A stretch of 53,058 nt of DNA from positions 1-53,058 of the forward strand of contig NZ_QFVS01000019.1 in NCBI RefSeq assembly GCF_003143955.1, given 5' to 3'. The first letter of the stretch is position 1; each line of letters begins with the position of its first letter. Positions 1 to 7,929 of this stretch are shown here, in pieces. Below the pieces are notes generated by a model, which worked only from the letters and a program-made list of their open reading frames with translations, was not told the origin of the DNA and ran no database searches. The DNA is from Kurthia zopfii (GTDB lineage Bacteria > Bacillota > Bacilli > Bacillales_A > Planococcaceae). Made by a program: the position numbers and the translations under genes.

Positions 1-149
1 ACTAATTATAGACTGATTTTATCAAACCTAAAATAAAAAGGCAATAAACCCTTTATATCAGTTTTCGAGTTACCAACGGTAACCCTCAAACTGAACGGTA
101 TTCATCCCCCACTTATAGAAGATGGGGAATTCTACCGAACAGATGTTAA
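1..149 (+). repeat. Inward-reading end repeat, probable IS200/IS605 (TnpB/omega-RNA type) terminal sequence, left copy
   Basis: Bases 51-121 are identical, in reverse orientation, to 52932-53002. Weaker similarity (about 80%) continues outward to about base 15 and inward past the hairpin to about base 149. Read on the plus strand it holds a small hairpin (GAGTTACC, loop AAC, GGTAACCCTC, about 69-89) and then a second hairpin whose left arm is at 96-111. Its right arm (123-137) has decayed: only the outer CGGTA/TACCG and inner CCCCA/TGGGG parts still pair. The CCCCCACTTATAGAAG-type terminal hairpin recalls right ends of IS200/IS605 TnpB elements, where the omega-RNA scaffold ends and the guide begins. 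No tnpB is inside the window. The family assignment is from memory; the repeat itself is seen directly. Confidence 0.6.
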
Positions 150-180
150 ACTGTCATAGTTCTCGTAGTTGTTCTTCCTT

Positions 181-1038
181 CTATTTCAAAAACTCATATA
201 GTTCTGTTTTTCTTTGTCCTGCAAGATTGTAGCCCATTTTGTAGTTGGCGCGCAGTTGATCAACATTCTTTTCGAAGCTGCTAAGCGCATAGTTTGGACG
301 ATAGATCAGTGCTTTTCCTTCCGCTTCCAATCGCTCGCATAGCTCCATCGCCTCGTTATAATGATCGGCACGTAGCACCATCGCGTCCACAAGTTTCGGG
401 TATTTTTTTCTTAAACTTTTCATTACCCATTTCGTTTTGCGATCCATTACTTTTCGATAACCTTTAGGTCTAGTCAGTATAATAATATGCTTGTCAAAGC
501 CGTCCTTCATCGCCTGTTGAATCGGTACAGGCTCAGATAAACCACCATCATAATAAGGAATATCGTTCATTTTGATTTCTGGGAATACGACTGGAATGGC
601 ACAAGTCGCGCGTAACATCGTGCAATGTTTATCCATTTCAAGAGCATTCATATACTCAACTTGACCTGTATAAGCATTCGTTACACCGAATTTGATGACA
701 CCCTCATGTTGATAAAAAGTATCCCAATCAAATAATTCTAATTCGTTTGGCAAAATATTGTACGCAAAATCTAAGCCAAAAAGACTCTTTTCTTTCACGA
801 AGTTTCGAAAACCGATATAACGCTTATCATGTCGATAATTTGCGAAAACTCGTAAAGTACGTTCTTTCTGTTTTGATACATAGGATGCGGCATTGATTGC
901 GCCTGCGGAAATCCCTAGAATATATGGCAGCATAATATCCTCATCTAAAAAATGATCGAGAATCCCACCTGTATAAATGGTGCGAAATGTGCCACCTTCC
1001 AAAATCAAACTAACGCCTTCCACATTTATATTTTCCAT
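181..1038 (-). CDS. Patatin-like phospholipase family protein (YjjU type)
   Basis: Predicted serine lipid acyl hydrolase of the patatin fold, probably cytoplasmic because no signal peptide or membrane segment is seen. The nucleophile elbow is GISAG (Ser44) and the second member of the Ser-Asp dyad lies in DGG (Asp164). The oxyanion loop reads EGGTFRT rather than the usual GGGxRG, a variant I associate with a bacillar subgroup. The length, 285 aa, is normal for YjjU-like proteins. The start ATG has AAGGAAGTG eight bases upstream. The stop codon lies about 30 bases from the left end repeat, so the gene is intact, but its terminator region may have been altered by that element. The substrate is unknown. 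Confidence 0.85.
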   Translation of the reverse strand: MENINVEGVSLILEGGTFRTIYTGGILDHFLDEDIMLPYILGISAGAINAASYVSKQKERTLRVFANYRHDKRYIGFRNFVKEKSLFGLDFAYNILPNELELFDWDTFYQHEGVIKFGVTNAYTGQVEYMNALEMDKHCTMLRATCAIPVVFPEIKMNDIPYYDGGLSEPVPIQQAMKDGFDKHIIILTRPKGYRKVMDRKTKWVMKSLRKKYPKLVDAMVLRADHYNEAMELCERLEAEGKALIYRPNYALSSFEKNVDQLRANYKMGYNLAGQRKTELYEFLK

Positions 1039-1078
1039 ACTTGCTACACTTCCTTTTTTCTGTACTATTCATTGTACA

Positions 1079-1855
1079 CTAGAATTGGAAGGAAAATGAA
1101 CTAAATTGATGTATGCCAGTGCCAAATCGGATGACATCTTTTTGCTGTAAAACTACAATTGCCGCAGTTATTTCAGCTAAACAATCCAACGGAATCGACA
1201 ATGTATTATGCGATCCATAGATTTTTTGAATATTTTCTAGATGGACGATTTTTCCCAGTGATTGAATGAGATTTTCTGGATTCGTTGATGGATAAAATGC
1301 GTAAATCGGCGTTTCTAAATAGAATAAATCACCTGTAAATAAGTACCCCGTTTCTTTTTCAAAATAACATACATGACCTGGCGAATGTCCCGGCGTATGA
1401 AGCACTGTTAATTGGCGACCTCCAAAGTCGATGGTGTCTTGATCCTTTAAGACGCGTGCTGGCTTTCCTTTATAAAGTTCAAATGTATCCAAGTTGAAAG
1501 TCGCTGGGATTTCCTTCGTACAATCTCTCACTAAATCCTTTTTAATATCAGCCATCGCTCGGCCTGGAATCCCCTTTTCCAACCATTCCACTTCCGCTTC
1601 ATGTACATAATGTGTATCGAATTGCTGGTGATTGCCGATATGGTCTGTATGGATATGCGTTGTCGCCACGATAATAGGTAAAGTTGTGATGGACTCCACA
1701 ACTGCTTTCAAATCGCCTAATCCTAGCCCTGTATCAATTAATACCGCTTCTGTATCACCAATTAGAAGAAATGTATGTACCTTCTCCCAATGCCCCCATT
1801 CACTTATCGCATATGTATTTTCATCTAGTTTTTGAACTGTGAACCATTCTTCCAT
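1079..1855 (-). CDS. MBL-fold metallo-hydrolase
   Basis: Metallo-beta-lactamase superfamily hydrolase of 258 aa. The dinuclear metal ligands are visible: HxHxDH (His67, His69, Asp71, His72), His157 in HTPGHSPGH, Asp176 in FTGDLF and His216 in GSH. The general architecture matches glyoxalase II-like and lactonase-like hydrolases; the sequence does not fix the substrate. A GGAGGT sequence precedes the ATG. Its 5' end overlaps the end of the upstream P-loop gene by 35 bases on the same strand, so the two are probably co-transcribed and translationally coupled. Confidence 0.85.
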   Translation of the reverse strand: MEEWFTVQKLDENTYAISEWGHWEKVHTFLLIGDTEAVLIDTGLGLGDLKAVVESITTLPIIVATTHIHTDHIGNHQQFDTHYVHEAEVEWLEKGIPGRAMADIKKDLVRDCTKEIPATFNLDTFELYKGKPARVLKDQDTIDFGGRQLTVLHTPGHSPGHVCYFEKETGYLFTGDLFYLETPIYAFYPSTNPENLIQSLGKIVHLENIQKIYGSHNTLSIPLDCLAEITAAIVVLQQKDVIRFGTGIHQFSSFSFQF

Positions 1856-2363
1856 ACCGCACCTCCATATTTTCTAACCACTCAGTCATTTGTTTTCGAT
1901 TCGTAAATGTAATGGAATCAATTTTCAGTTTGCTTAATAAATCGACCGTTTTCTGCCTTGTCGTTTTCGGATAATCCCAAATATACTTTAGAAATTCGAA
2001 GTCAATTTTTTCAATACATCCCTCGGTCATATCGGGTCGAGTTCTTTTATAATATTTCATCGCTCGGGTAATTGCGCCAGATAATGTTTGATAACGATTG
2101 AAGTCTAAGAAAATGACGAAATCTGCATATTTCAACCTTTTCTCTAAAGTCGAATCGAAATTTCCATCGATAATCCAACTATTTTTAGCGAGTTTTGTTT
2201 CAAGTTTTTCAATAAAGACTACTTGATCTTGTTTTTGCCAATTTTCTAGCCAATAAAGTTGATCGAGATGAACAACCGGTTGCTTCGTAATATCCGACAA
2301 TTTAGTAGCTAACCATGATTTTCCTGAACCACTGCAACCGATGATTAACGTTCTTTCATGCAT
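1821..2363 (-). CDS. P-loop NTPase of the FlaR / adenylate-kinase-like group
   Basis: Small (180 aa) cytoplasmic nucleoside-kinase-like protein. A Walker A motif, GCSGSGKS, lies at residues 9-16, directly after the first beta strand. The VVHLDQLYW segment that follows is typical of the family annotated as DNA topology modulation protein FlaR. That name is historical and I do not infer a topology role. The start ATG is preceded by GAGGTGAGGAA. It is the first gene of a two-gene unit with the metallo-hydrolase. The true phosphate acceptor is unknown. Confidence 0.75.
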   Translation of the reverse strand: MHERTLIIGCSGSGKSWLATKLSDITKQPVVHLDQLYWLENWQKQDQVVFIEKLETKLAKNSWIIDGNFDSTLEKRLKYADFVIFLDFNRYQTLSGAITRAMKYYKRTRPDMTEGCIEKIDFEFLKYIWDYPKTTRQKTVDLLSKLKIDSITFTNRKQMTEWLENMEVRYGRMVHSSKTR

Positions 2364-2403
2364 TTCCTCACCTCGTTTTTGGAATATTCAGAAATAAAAA
2401 CAC

Positions 2404-2436
2404 GAGAGAACCGTAAAGATTCTCCCATGCTCATTA
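2404..2436 (-). terminator. Probable rho-independent terminator of fhs
   Basis: On the minus strand a short stem GAGAA / TTCTC with a nine-base loop is followed by GTGTTTTTATTT, just after the fhs stop codon. The stem is short, so strength is uncertain. Confidence 0.5.
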
Positions 2437-4116
2437 TTAGAATAAGCCGATTGGATTGCCATCTTCGTCAATATCCATGCGAAGTGCAGCTGGTTCCTTC
2501 GGTAATCCTGGCATTGTCATGACATCTCCCGTTAAGCAAACTAGGAATTTAGCGCCTAATTTCGGAATTACTTCACGAACCGTAATCGTAAAGTCAGTTG
2601 GTCTGCCAAGTAATTTTGGTTGATCCGTTAGTGAGTATTGCGTTTTCGCCATACATACACCTAACTGATCCCAACCGTGTTTTTTAATATCAGCGATTTG
2701 TTTTAATGCTTGGTCTGAAATTTTCACTCCAGCACCGCCATATACTTCTTTGACAATTGTTTCGATTTTCGATTCAATTGAATCTTCCATATTATAAAGT
2801 GGTTTGAAATTATTCGGTTGTTCTAAAACGGCCAATACTTCTTTCGCTAGTTCTAGACCGCCTTCTCCACCTTTTTCCCAAACATTTGTCAGAGCGATTT
2901 TCACATTATTCGCTTTGCACCAATCTTGAATCGCTTCTAATTCAGCTGTTGTATCTGTAATGAAGCGATTTAACGCTACTACTGGCTCTACGCCAAATTT
3001 ACGAATTGTTTGAATATGTTGTGCAAGGTTTTCGATGCCGTTCTTAATCGCTTCGACATTTTCACCTTTTAATTCAGCCTTGTCTACGCCGCCATGCATT
3101 TTTAAAGCACGAGCTGTCGCAACAATTACGACTGCATCTGGTTTTAAATTACCTTGTACAGATTTTAAGTTCATAAATTTCTCTGCACCTAAATCCGCTC
3201 CGAAACCTGATTCTGTAATAACTAAATCGGCTAATTTACGTGCTGTATTCGTTGCTTGAATTGAGTTACAACCATGTGCAATATTCGCAAATGGTCCACC
3301 ATGAATAATGGCAGGTGTACCTTCAATTGTTTGCACTAAGTTTGGTTTGAATGCATCTTTTAAAAGTAAAGTTAATGCACCTTGTACTGCCAAATCTTTG
3401 ACGAAAACTGGTTTACGGTCGTATGTATAACCGATGACGATTTCAGAAAGTCGTTGTTTTAAATCCGCATAATCTTTTGCTAAACAGAAAATCGCCATAA
3501 TTTCAGAAGCAACTGTAATATCGAAACCATCTTCACGTGGAACACCTTGTGCAGGTCCACCAAGTCCAACCATGACATGACGTAAAGAGCGGTCATTCAT
3601 ATCTAAAACACGTTTCCAAAGAATTCGACGTGGATCGATATTTAATTCATTTCCTCGATGGATATGGTTGTCAATAAATGCTGCAAGTGCATTATTCGCT
3701 GTTGTAATCGCGTGTAAGTCACCTGTGAAATGTAAATTGATTTCATCCATTGGCAGCACTTGTGCATATCCGCCACCTGTTGCGCCACCTTTAATACCCA
3801 TTACTGGCCCTAAAGAAGGTTCACGTAAAGCAACCATAACTTTTTGATCCAATTGTTTCATCGCATCCGCTAATCCAACTGTGACAGTTGATTTCCCTTC
3901 GCCTGCTGGTGTTGGGTTGATGGCCGTTACTAAAACGACCTTCGCATCGGCTTGTAAATGAGCAAGTTTTGTCGTATCAATTTTCGCTTTATGCTTGCCA
4001 TATAATTCTAGCGCATCTTCTGGAATTCCAGCTTTTTCAGCAATCGCTGTAATTGGCTGCATTGGAGATTGTAATGCAATTTCTAAGTCTGATAAAGGTT
4101 TTGTATTGTTTTGCAT
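2437..4116 (-). CDS. fhs: Formate-tetrahydrofolate ligase
   Basis: ATP-dependent synthesis of 10-formyl-tetrahydrofolate from formate and THF, feeding one-carbon units to purine and fMet synthesis. The ATP loop TPAGEGKST is near residue 70 and the family block [18 protein letters not shown] follows near residues 100-120. The length of about 559 aa is normal. I chose the ATG at 4116 over a TTG six bases upstream. Neither has an SD sequence at usual distance: the only good one (GAGGTG, 4146-4151) lies 29 bases upstream of the ATG beyond a perfect hairpin (see the regulatory entry). The gene stands alone and is divergent from the cold-shock gene. Confidence 0.95.
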   Translation of the reverse strand: MQNNTKPLSDLEIALQSPMQPITAIAEKAGIPEDALELYGKHKAKIDTTKLAHLQADAKVVLVTAINPTPAGEGKSTVTVGLADAMKQLDQKVMVALREPSLGPVMGIKGGATGGGYAQVLPMDEINLHFTGDLHAITTANNALAAFIDNHIHRGNELNIDPRRILWKRVLDMNDRSLRHVMVGLGGPAQGVPREDGFDITVASEIMAIFCLAKDYADLKQRLSEIVIGYTYDRKPVFVKDLAVQGALTLLLKDAFKPNLVQTIEGTPAIIHGGPFANIAHGCNSIQATNTARKLADLVITESGFGADLGAEKFMNLKSVQGNLKPDAVVIVATARALKMHGGVDKAELKGENVEAIKNGIENLAQHIQTIRKFGVEPVVALNRFITDTTAELEAIQDWCKANNVKIALTNVWEKGGEGGLELAKEVLAVLEQPNNFKPLYNMEDSIESKIETIVKEVYGGAGVKISDQALKQIADIKKHGWDQLGVCMAKTQYSLTDQPKLLGRPTDFTITVREVIPKLGAKFLVCLTGDVMTMPGLPKEPAALRMDIDEDGNPIGLF

Positions 4117-4124
4117 ATTCAATT

Positions 4125-4151
4125 GGGACTATAGTAAAGTCCCTACACCTC
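4125..4151 (-). promoter_or_regulatory. Split ribosome binding site of fhs: SD, then hairpin, then start
   Basis: On the minus strand GAGGTG (4146-4151) is followed by two bases and then a perfect hairpin: GGGACT, seven-base loop, AGTCCC (4125-4143). Eight more bases lead to the ATG at 4116. No purine-rich SD lies between hairpin and start. Folding the hairpin shortens the SD-to-start distance from 29 to 10 bases. Phage T4 gene 25 is a known precedent for an SD brought into place by a hairpin; applying that here is inference. Confidence 0.6.
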
Positions 4152-4242
4152 GCTTCTTTTCAATGGATTTCTTATATACAGATTACTACAATTATGGGTT
4201 TCCTTCAATTAAGGAACTAAGTTATTTTGAATTTAAACATAA

Positions 4243-4272
4243 TTGACAATTTTTAAAAAATCATGCTATAGT
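4243..4272 (+). promoter_or_regulatory. SigmaA-type promoter of the cold-shock gene
   Basis: TTGACA (4243-4248) and TATAGT (4267-4272) are separated by 18 bases. The predicted transcript has an untranslated leader of about 70 bases that is T-rich, which fits the long leaders of cold-shock genes. Confidence 0.7.
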
Positions 4273-4350
4273 CTAATCAGCCTGTAAATTGCAATTCTAT
4301 TCTGTTTTTTCGAATTATTTCAGGTACATTCGTAAATGGAGGGGATCGAT

Positions 4351-4557
4351 ATGCACCGTGGTAAAGTAAAATGGTTCGATACTGTTAAAGGATACGGATT
4401 TATTGAATCTGACAATGGTGATGATGTCTTTGTACATTTTACAGGAATCGTTGGTGATGGATTTAAGAATCTTGAAGATAACCAACTTGTTGAATATGAA
4501 CTAACCGAAGGCAACCGTGGCCCACAAGCATCACACGTCGTTGTCATCCAACCATAA
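4351..4557 (+). CDS. Cold-shock protein (CspA/CspB family)
   Basis: Single-stranded nucleic-acid-binding OB-fold protein of 68 aa, acting as an RNA chaperone at low temperature or on growth-phase change. The RNP1 (KGYGFIE) and RNP2 (VFVHF) motifs are intact. I place the start at the second ATG because AGGGGATCGAT sits just before it; the upstream ATG (4336) overlaps that SD and would add five residues that do not match the family. It has its own promoter, leader and terminator, so it is monocistronic. Confidence 0.95.
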   Translation: MHRGKVKWFDTVKGYGFIESDNGDDVFVHFTGIVGDGFKNLEDNQLVEYELTEGNRGPQASHVVVIQP

Positions 4558-4566
4558 ATTTTGTAG

Positions 4567-4595
4567 ACAGAGAGTTTTTTCTCTCTGTTTTTTTA
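4567..4595 (+). terminator. Rho-independent terminator of the cold-shock gene
   Basis: Perfect eight-base-pair stem ACAGAGAG / CTCTCTGT with a six-T loop, followed by seven T. Confidence 0.9.
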
Positions 4596-4730
4596 TTGCT
4601 CAAAATCTAATTACCTCTCATTAATAGATTATAATTGATTAATATAAATAATCGATCGAGGTGAAATTTATGCATTTCACCGATTCAACCTTCTATTTTA
4701 GTGCTGACATAAGCATTTTAAAAAAATATC

Positions 4731-4759
4731 GAAGACTCCTAACGAAAAACAAGTATGAA
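4731..4759. repeat. Solitary half-copy of the 35.1 kb palindromic repeat
   Basis: Matches 35077-35105 at 25 of 29 positions (core GACTCCT..CGAAAAACAAGT.TGAA). The matching right half of the palindrome is not present here. The region 4596-4785 otherwise holds no gene that I would call. Confidence 0.4.
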
Positions 4760-4785
4760 TTAGCTAAAAATTCCATTAGAAAATT

Positions 4786-4813
4786 AAAAAACAGGAGGAA
4801 ATTAATCCCCCTG
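4786..4813 (-). terminator. Terminator of the CNNM/CorC-type gene, overlapping its 3' end
   Basis: On the minus strand CAGGGGG and CCTCCTG pair with one mismatch across a loop that contains the stop codon region, then TTTTTT follows. Confidence 0.65.
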
Positions 4814-6142
4814 CTCCTCATTCTGTTCGTCTTCTGGATCTTTCGTTTTTAAAATATCTAAACGTACGATTTGATGATTATTTACATCAGTCGCCGTAAA
4901 ACGGTAGCCTTCATAGTCGAACTTTGAACCGACTTGAACATCATCGTGATTGGCCATGAACCAACCTCCGACCGTATCGACATCCTCGTCCTCAAAATTA
5001 ATCGGAATTAAGTCTGAAAGTTCATCTAATAATAATTTACCACTAATATTATAGTGGCCTTCGCCTAATTTATGGTGTTCTGGTAACTCATCAGCGTCAA
5101 ATTCATCACGAATTTCACCAACAATTTCCTCGATAATATCTTCAATTGTCACTAATCCTGATGTACCACCATATTCATCCAACAAAATAGCCATATGAAT
5201 ACGTTCTTTTTGGAACTTAATTAATAAGTCACTAATCGGAATTGTTTCAATCACTTGAATTACAGGTTGAACATATTGCTCGACATCATGCTTTTTCGCG
5301 TCATCACTACGAATGATTTCCGTCAAAATTTTCTTCATATTTACGATTCCGATAATATGATCCTTATCGCCATCATAAATAGGATAACGAGTATATTGCT
5401 CAACATTCATTTCTTCAAAAATCTCTTTTACAGTAACCGTTCTGTCGAAACTACAGATTTCAGTTCGTGGAACCATTACTTCTTTGGCAATACGATCATC
5501 AAATTCGAAAATTCGGTTCATGTATTGATATTCCGAAGTATTGATTTCCCCACCTTTTAAACTATCCGACATGATCATTCTCAATTCTTCTTCACTATGA
5601 ACTTCTTCATTTTCAGACATTGATTTTAGCCCGAATAAACGAGTTAATAAACGTGCTGAACCGTTAAGAATTCTAATTGGTAAATACATGATTTTGTAGA
5701 ATAGAATTAAAGCGCCTGAGAAATGTAATGTTACAAACTCAGCCTTTTGGATTGCAAGAGTTTTCGGTGCTAATTCACCTACAACTACGTGTAAAAATGT
5801 TACAGCAGAGAATGCGATGATGAATGACAGAATTGAGGCAGCTTTGCCATCAATACCGAATAATTCAAAAACCGGGTGTAATAGAGCCTCAATTGTAGAT
5901 TCTCCTACCCAACCTAATCCTAAAGCAGTAATTGTAATACCTAATTGACAAGCAGATAAGTATTCATCTAAATGCGTAATTACTTTTTTAGCTCGGATTG
6001 CTTTCGCATTCCCTTCACTAACTAGCTGATCAATCCTTGTAGATCTCACCTTTACAATGGCAAACTCCGTAGCTACGAAGAACGCAGTAAATGCGATTAA
6101 TAAAATGAATAACACAAGTTTTATGGCTATCTCGACGTCCAA
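4802..6142 (-). CDS. CNNM/CorC (hemolysin-like) transmembrane protein with CBS pair
   Basis: Integral membrane protein (446 aa) of the DUF21-CBS-CorC family, implicated in Mg2+ transport or resistance in other bacteria. The DUF21 region with about four membrane segments spans roughly residues 1-190. A tandem CBS pair follows (about 215-335), then a CorC/HlyC C-terminal domain (about 350-435). The start is TTG at 6142: an in-frame stop lies four codons upstream and the next candidates cut into the first membrane helix. A weak AAAGGA lies five bases from the TTG; a far stronger AGGAGGTGA lies upstream of a hairpin (see next entry). The acidic C-terminal tail is unremarkable. Confidence 0.9.
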   Translation of the reverse strand: MDVEIAIKLVLFILLIAFTAFFVATEFAIVKVRSTRIDQLVSEGNAKAIRAKKVITHLDEYLSACQLGITITALGLGWVGESTIEALLHPVFELFGIDGKAASILSFIIAFSAVTFLHVVVGELAPKTLAIQKAEFVTLHFSGALILFYKIMYLPIRILNGSARLLTRLFGLKSMSENEEVHSEEELRMIMSDSLKGGEINTSEYQYMNRIFEFDDRIAKEVMVPRTEICSFDRTVTVKEIFEEMNVEQYTRYPIYDGDKDHIIGIVNMKKILTEIIRSDDAKKHDVEQYVQPVIQVIETIPISDLLIKFQKERIHMAILLDEYGGTSGLVTIEDIIEEIVGEIRDEFDADELPEHHKLGEGHYNISGKLLLDELSDLIPINFEDEDVDTVGGWFMANHDDVQVGSKFDYEGYRFTATDVNNHQIVRLDILKTKDPEDEQNEEQGD

Positions 6143-6198
6143 ATATGTCCTTTACAATACTCCCTAAAAATATACGTATTGTAAAGAATTCACCTCCT
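6143..6198 (-). promoter_or_regulatory. Split ribosome binding site: strong SD, 11-bp hairpin, TTG start
   Basis: On the minus strand AGGAGGTGA (6190-6198) is followed by three bases and a perfect 11-bp inverted repeat, CTTTACAATAC / GTATTGTAAAG, with a 15-base loop (6150-6186). Seven bases then lead to the TTG start. The linear SD-to-start distance is 47 bases; with the hairpin formed it is about 10. The 3' arm also covers part of the weak local SD (AAAGGA), so folding would exchange one SD for the other. A DNA operator palindrome is the main alternative. Confidence 0.5.
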
Positions 6199-6287
6199 GA
6201 AATTAATGTACTTTAAATTTATACGATAATCATGGTAAATTGCAACGTAAAAGTATCAACTCCACAATATTTTCTTATAATTCAGAA

Positions 6288-6318
6288 CAAAAATGGAATC
6301 ACCGACCAAAGTGATTCC
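6288..6318 (-). terminator. Terminator of the aspartokinase gene
   Basis: Perfect eight-base-pair stem GGAATCAC / GTGATTCC, followed on the minus strand by ATTTTTGTT. Confidence 0.8.
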
Positions 6319-6327
6319 AATTACAAC

Positions 6328-7689
6328 TTATACAGTAATAGCTGAAAAGAATTCGCTATACAATTCTTTTAAAATGACATTTTCGTATTTTTCTAAAACA
6401 CCGAAAGAAAGTGACACTTCTGACGACCCTTGGTTGATCATTTCGATATTGGCACCAGTTCTTGAAATAGCTGCTGTAGCGCTTGCCGCAAGACCTGTCT
6501 TATACTTCATACCTTCACCCACTACGACGATCATCGAGAAACCATGGCGGAAATTCACATCATCCGCTTGTAATTCATTTTCGACACGTTGTAAAATACG
6601 TTCTTCCTTGGCATCATCCAATTGGAAACTACGAATAATGACCGAAATATCATCCAATCCAGACGGTGTATGTTCATACGAAATATTTTCTTCTTCTAAA
6701 ATTTGCAGTAATTTACGTCCAAATCCAATTTCGCGGTTCATTAAATATTTTGATACATATAAAATCGAGAAGCCTGAATCGGCAGAAATCCCAGTCACAG
6801 GGCGTTTACTCTCCACTCGTTTCGATACGATTCGAGTCCCAGGAGCTTGCGGATTATTCGTATTTTTAATATTGACCGGAATCCCTTGTTTTACAACCGG
6901 CATTAACGCCTCATCATGGAAAACAGAAAAACCAGCGTATGATAATTCACGCATCTCTCTATACGTAATTTCTACAATTTCAGCAGGATTATTGACAACT
7001 TTTGGATTGGCACTAAACACACAATCGACATCTGTAAAGTTCTCGTATAAGTCCGCGCCTACCGCAGCTGATAAAATCGCCCCTGTAATATCGGAACCTC
7101 CACGATCAAAAGTACGCAGTTGGCCTGATTTTGTATAACCGAAAAATCCTGGGAATAAAATAATTTCCTGTGAATCTTTCAATGAAGATAGTTCCTCATA
7201 CGCTTCCGCAATTGCCATTGTACGCTCCGGCGCATCATTTACGACTAATCCCTCTTTTGGACTGACATAACGCGTAAGCATACCAATACTGTTGAAATAC
7301 GCGGCAATCATCTTCGCGTTATTATCTTCCCCACTCGCTTTTAATGAATCCATAATGGCATCATCATTTTGCTTCAGTGCCGCTTCGCATCTTGCTTTAA
7401 GATCTAATTCAATAATTTCGCAAATTTCGTGATCTAAACCTAATCCAATCGCGTTATCTTCATAACGTGATACAACTTTAGCGATTTTCTCGTCGAATGG
7501 TTGTTTTTGAATAACTGCATTTGCTAATTCAATTAATAAATCCGTTACTTTAATATCTTCACTCGTTCTTTTACCAGGTGCAGAAACAACAACAAATCTT
7601 CTCGTCGCATCCGATTTAATAATATTCGCCACTTTTTTAATTTGTTCTGCACTTGCTACCGATGTTCCACCAAATTTGCATACTTTCAT
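6328..7689 (-). CDS. yclM: Aspartate kinase (YclM/ThrD-like)
   Basis: First enzyme of the aspartate pathway, phosphorylating aspartate for lysine, threonine and methionine synthesis. The N-terminal KFGGTSV motif (residues 5-11) and FDRGGSDITGAI substrate-binding block mark the amino-acid-kinase domain. Two C-terminal ACT domains (from about residue 300) provide allosteric control. The length (453 aa) and N-terminus fit B. subtilis YclM rather than the shorter LysC/DapG isoenzymes. AAGGATCT precedes the ATG. It is monocistronic; I looked for a lysine riboswitch in the roughly 240 bases upstream and saw no recognisable one. Confidence 0.93.
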   Translation of the reverse strand: MKVCKFGGTSVASAEQIKKVANIIKSDATRRFVVVSAPGKRTSEDIKVTDLLIELANAVIQKQPFDEKIAKVVSRYEDNAIGLGLDHEICEIIELDLKARCEAALKQNDDAIMDSLKASGEDNNAKMIAAYFNSIGMLTRYVSPKEGLVVNDAPERTMAIAEAYEELSSLKDSQEIILFPGFFGYTKSGQLRTFDRGGSDITGAILSAAVGADLYENFTDVDCVFSANPKVVNNPAEIVEITYREMRELSYAGFSVFHDEALMPVVKQGIPVNIKNTNNPQAPGTRIVSKRVESKRPVTGISADSGFSILYVSKYLMNREIGFGRKLLQILEEENISYEHTPSGLDDISVIIRSFQLDDAKEERILQRVENELQADDVNFRHGFSMIVVVGEGMKYKTGLAASATAAISRTGANIEMINQGSSEVSLSFGVLEKYENVILKELYSEFFSAITV

Positions 7690-7929
7690 CTAATCAGATC
7701 CTTATCTATTCATTTAATGTGTTTATGGGAAAAACAAATGTTTCTTCACAGTGTACAAATTATTTTAGTTGAAGTCAATATAATATGTTACTTTAACACA
7801 AAATCTTCAAAATAGGAGAATATTCTAAATATTGAACTAAAATGCGGATAAAATAGATTGAATTCAGTTTTATGAAGCGTAATGTTATAATTAATAAGGT
7901 TTTATAATACATTTTTAAGGAATGATGAC

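Noticed and set aside
55-170. Open frame running through the left terminal hairpin (…LNGIHPPLIEDGEFYRTDVKLS) and a similar one at the right end
   Set aside because: The frame is interrupted just upstream in the left copy and shifted by one base in the right copy relative to the GNAT frame; the perfect 16-bp stem in the right copy argues for structure rather than coding.
4661-4852. 63-codon plus-strand frame with GAGGTGA upstream
   Set aside because: It overlaps the 3' end and terminator of the opposite-strand CNNM/CorC-type gene by 51 bases, contains the repeat half-copy and has no recognisable protein features.
7690-7929. Possible lysine riboswitch before aspartokinase
   Set aside because: The space is shared with a divergent gene and no L-box core helices or conserved loops were recognisable.
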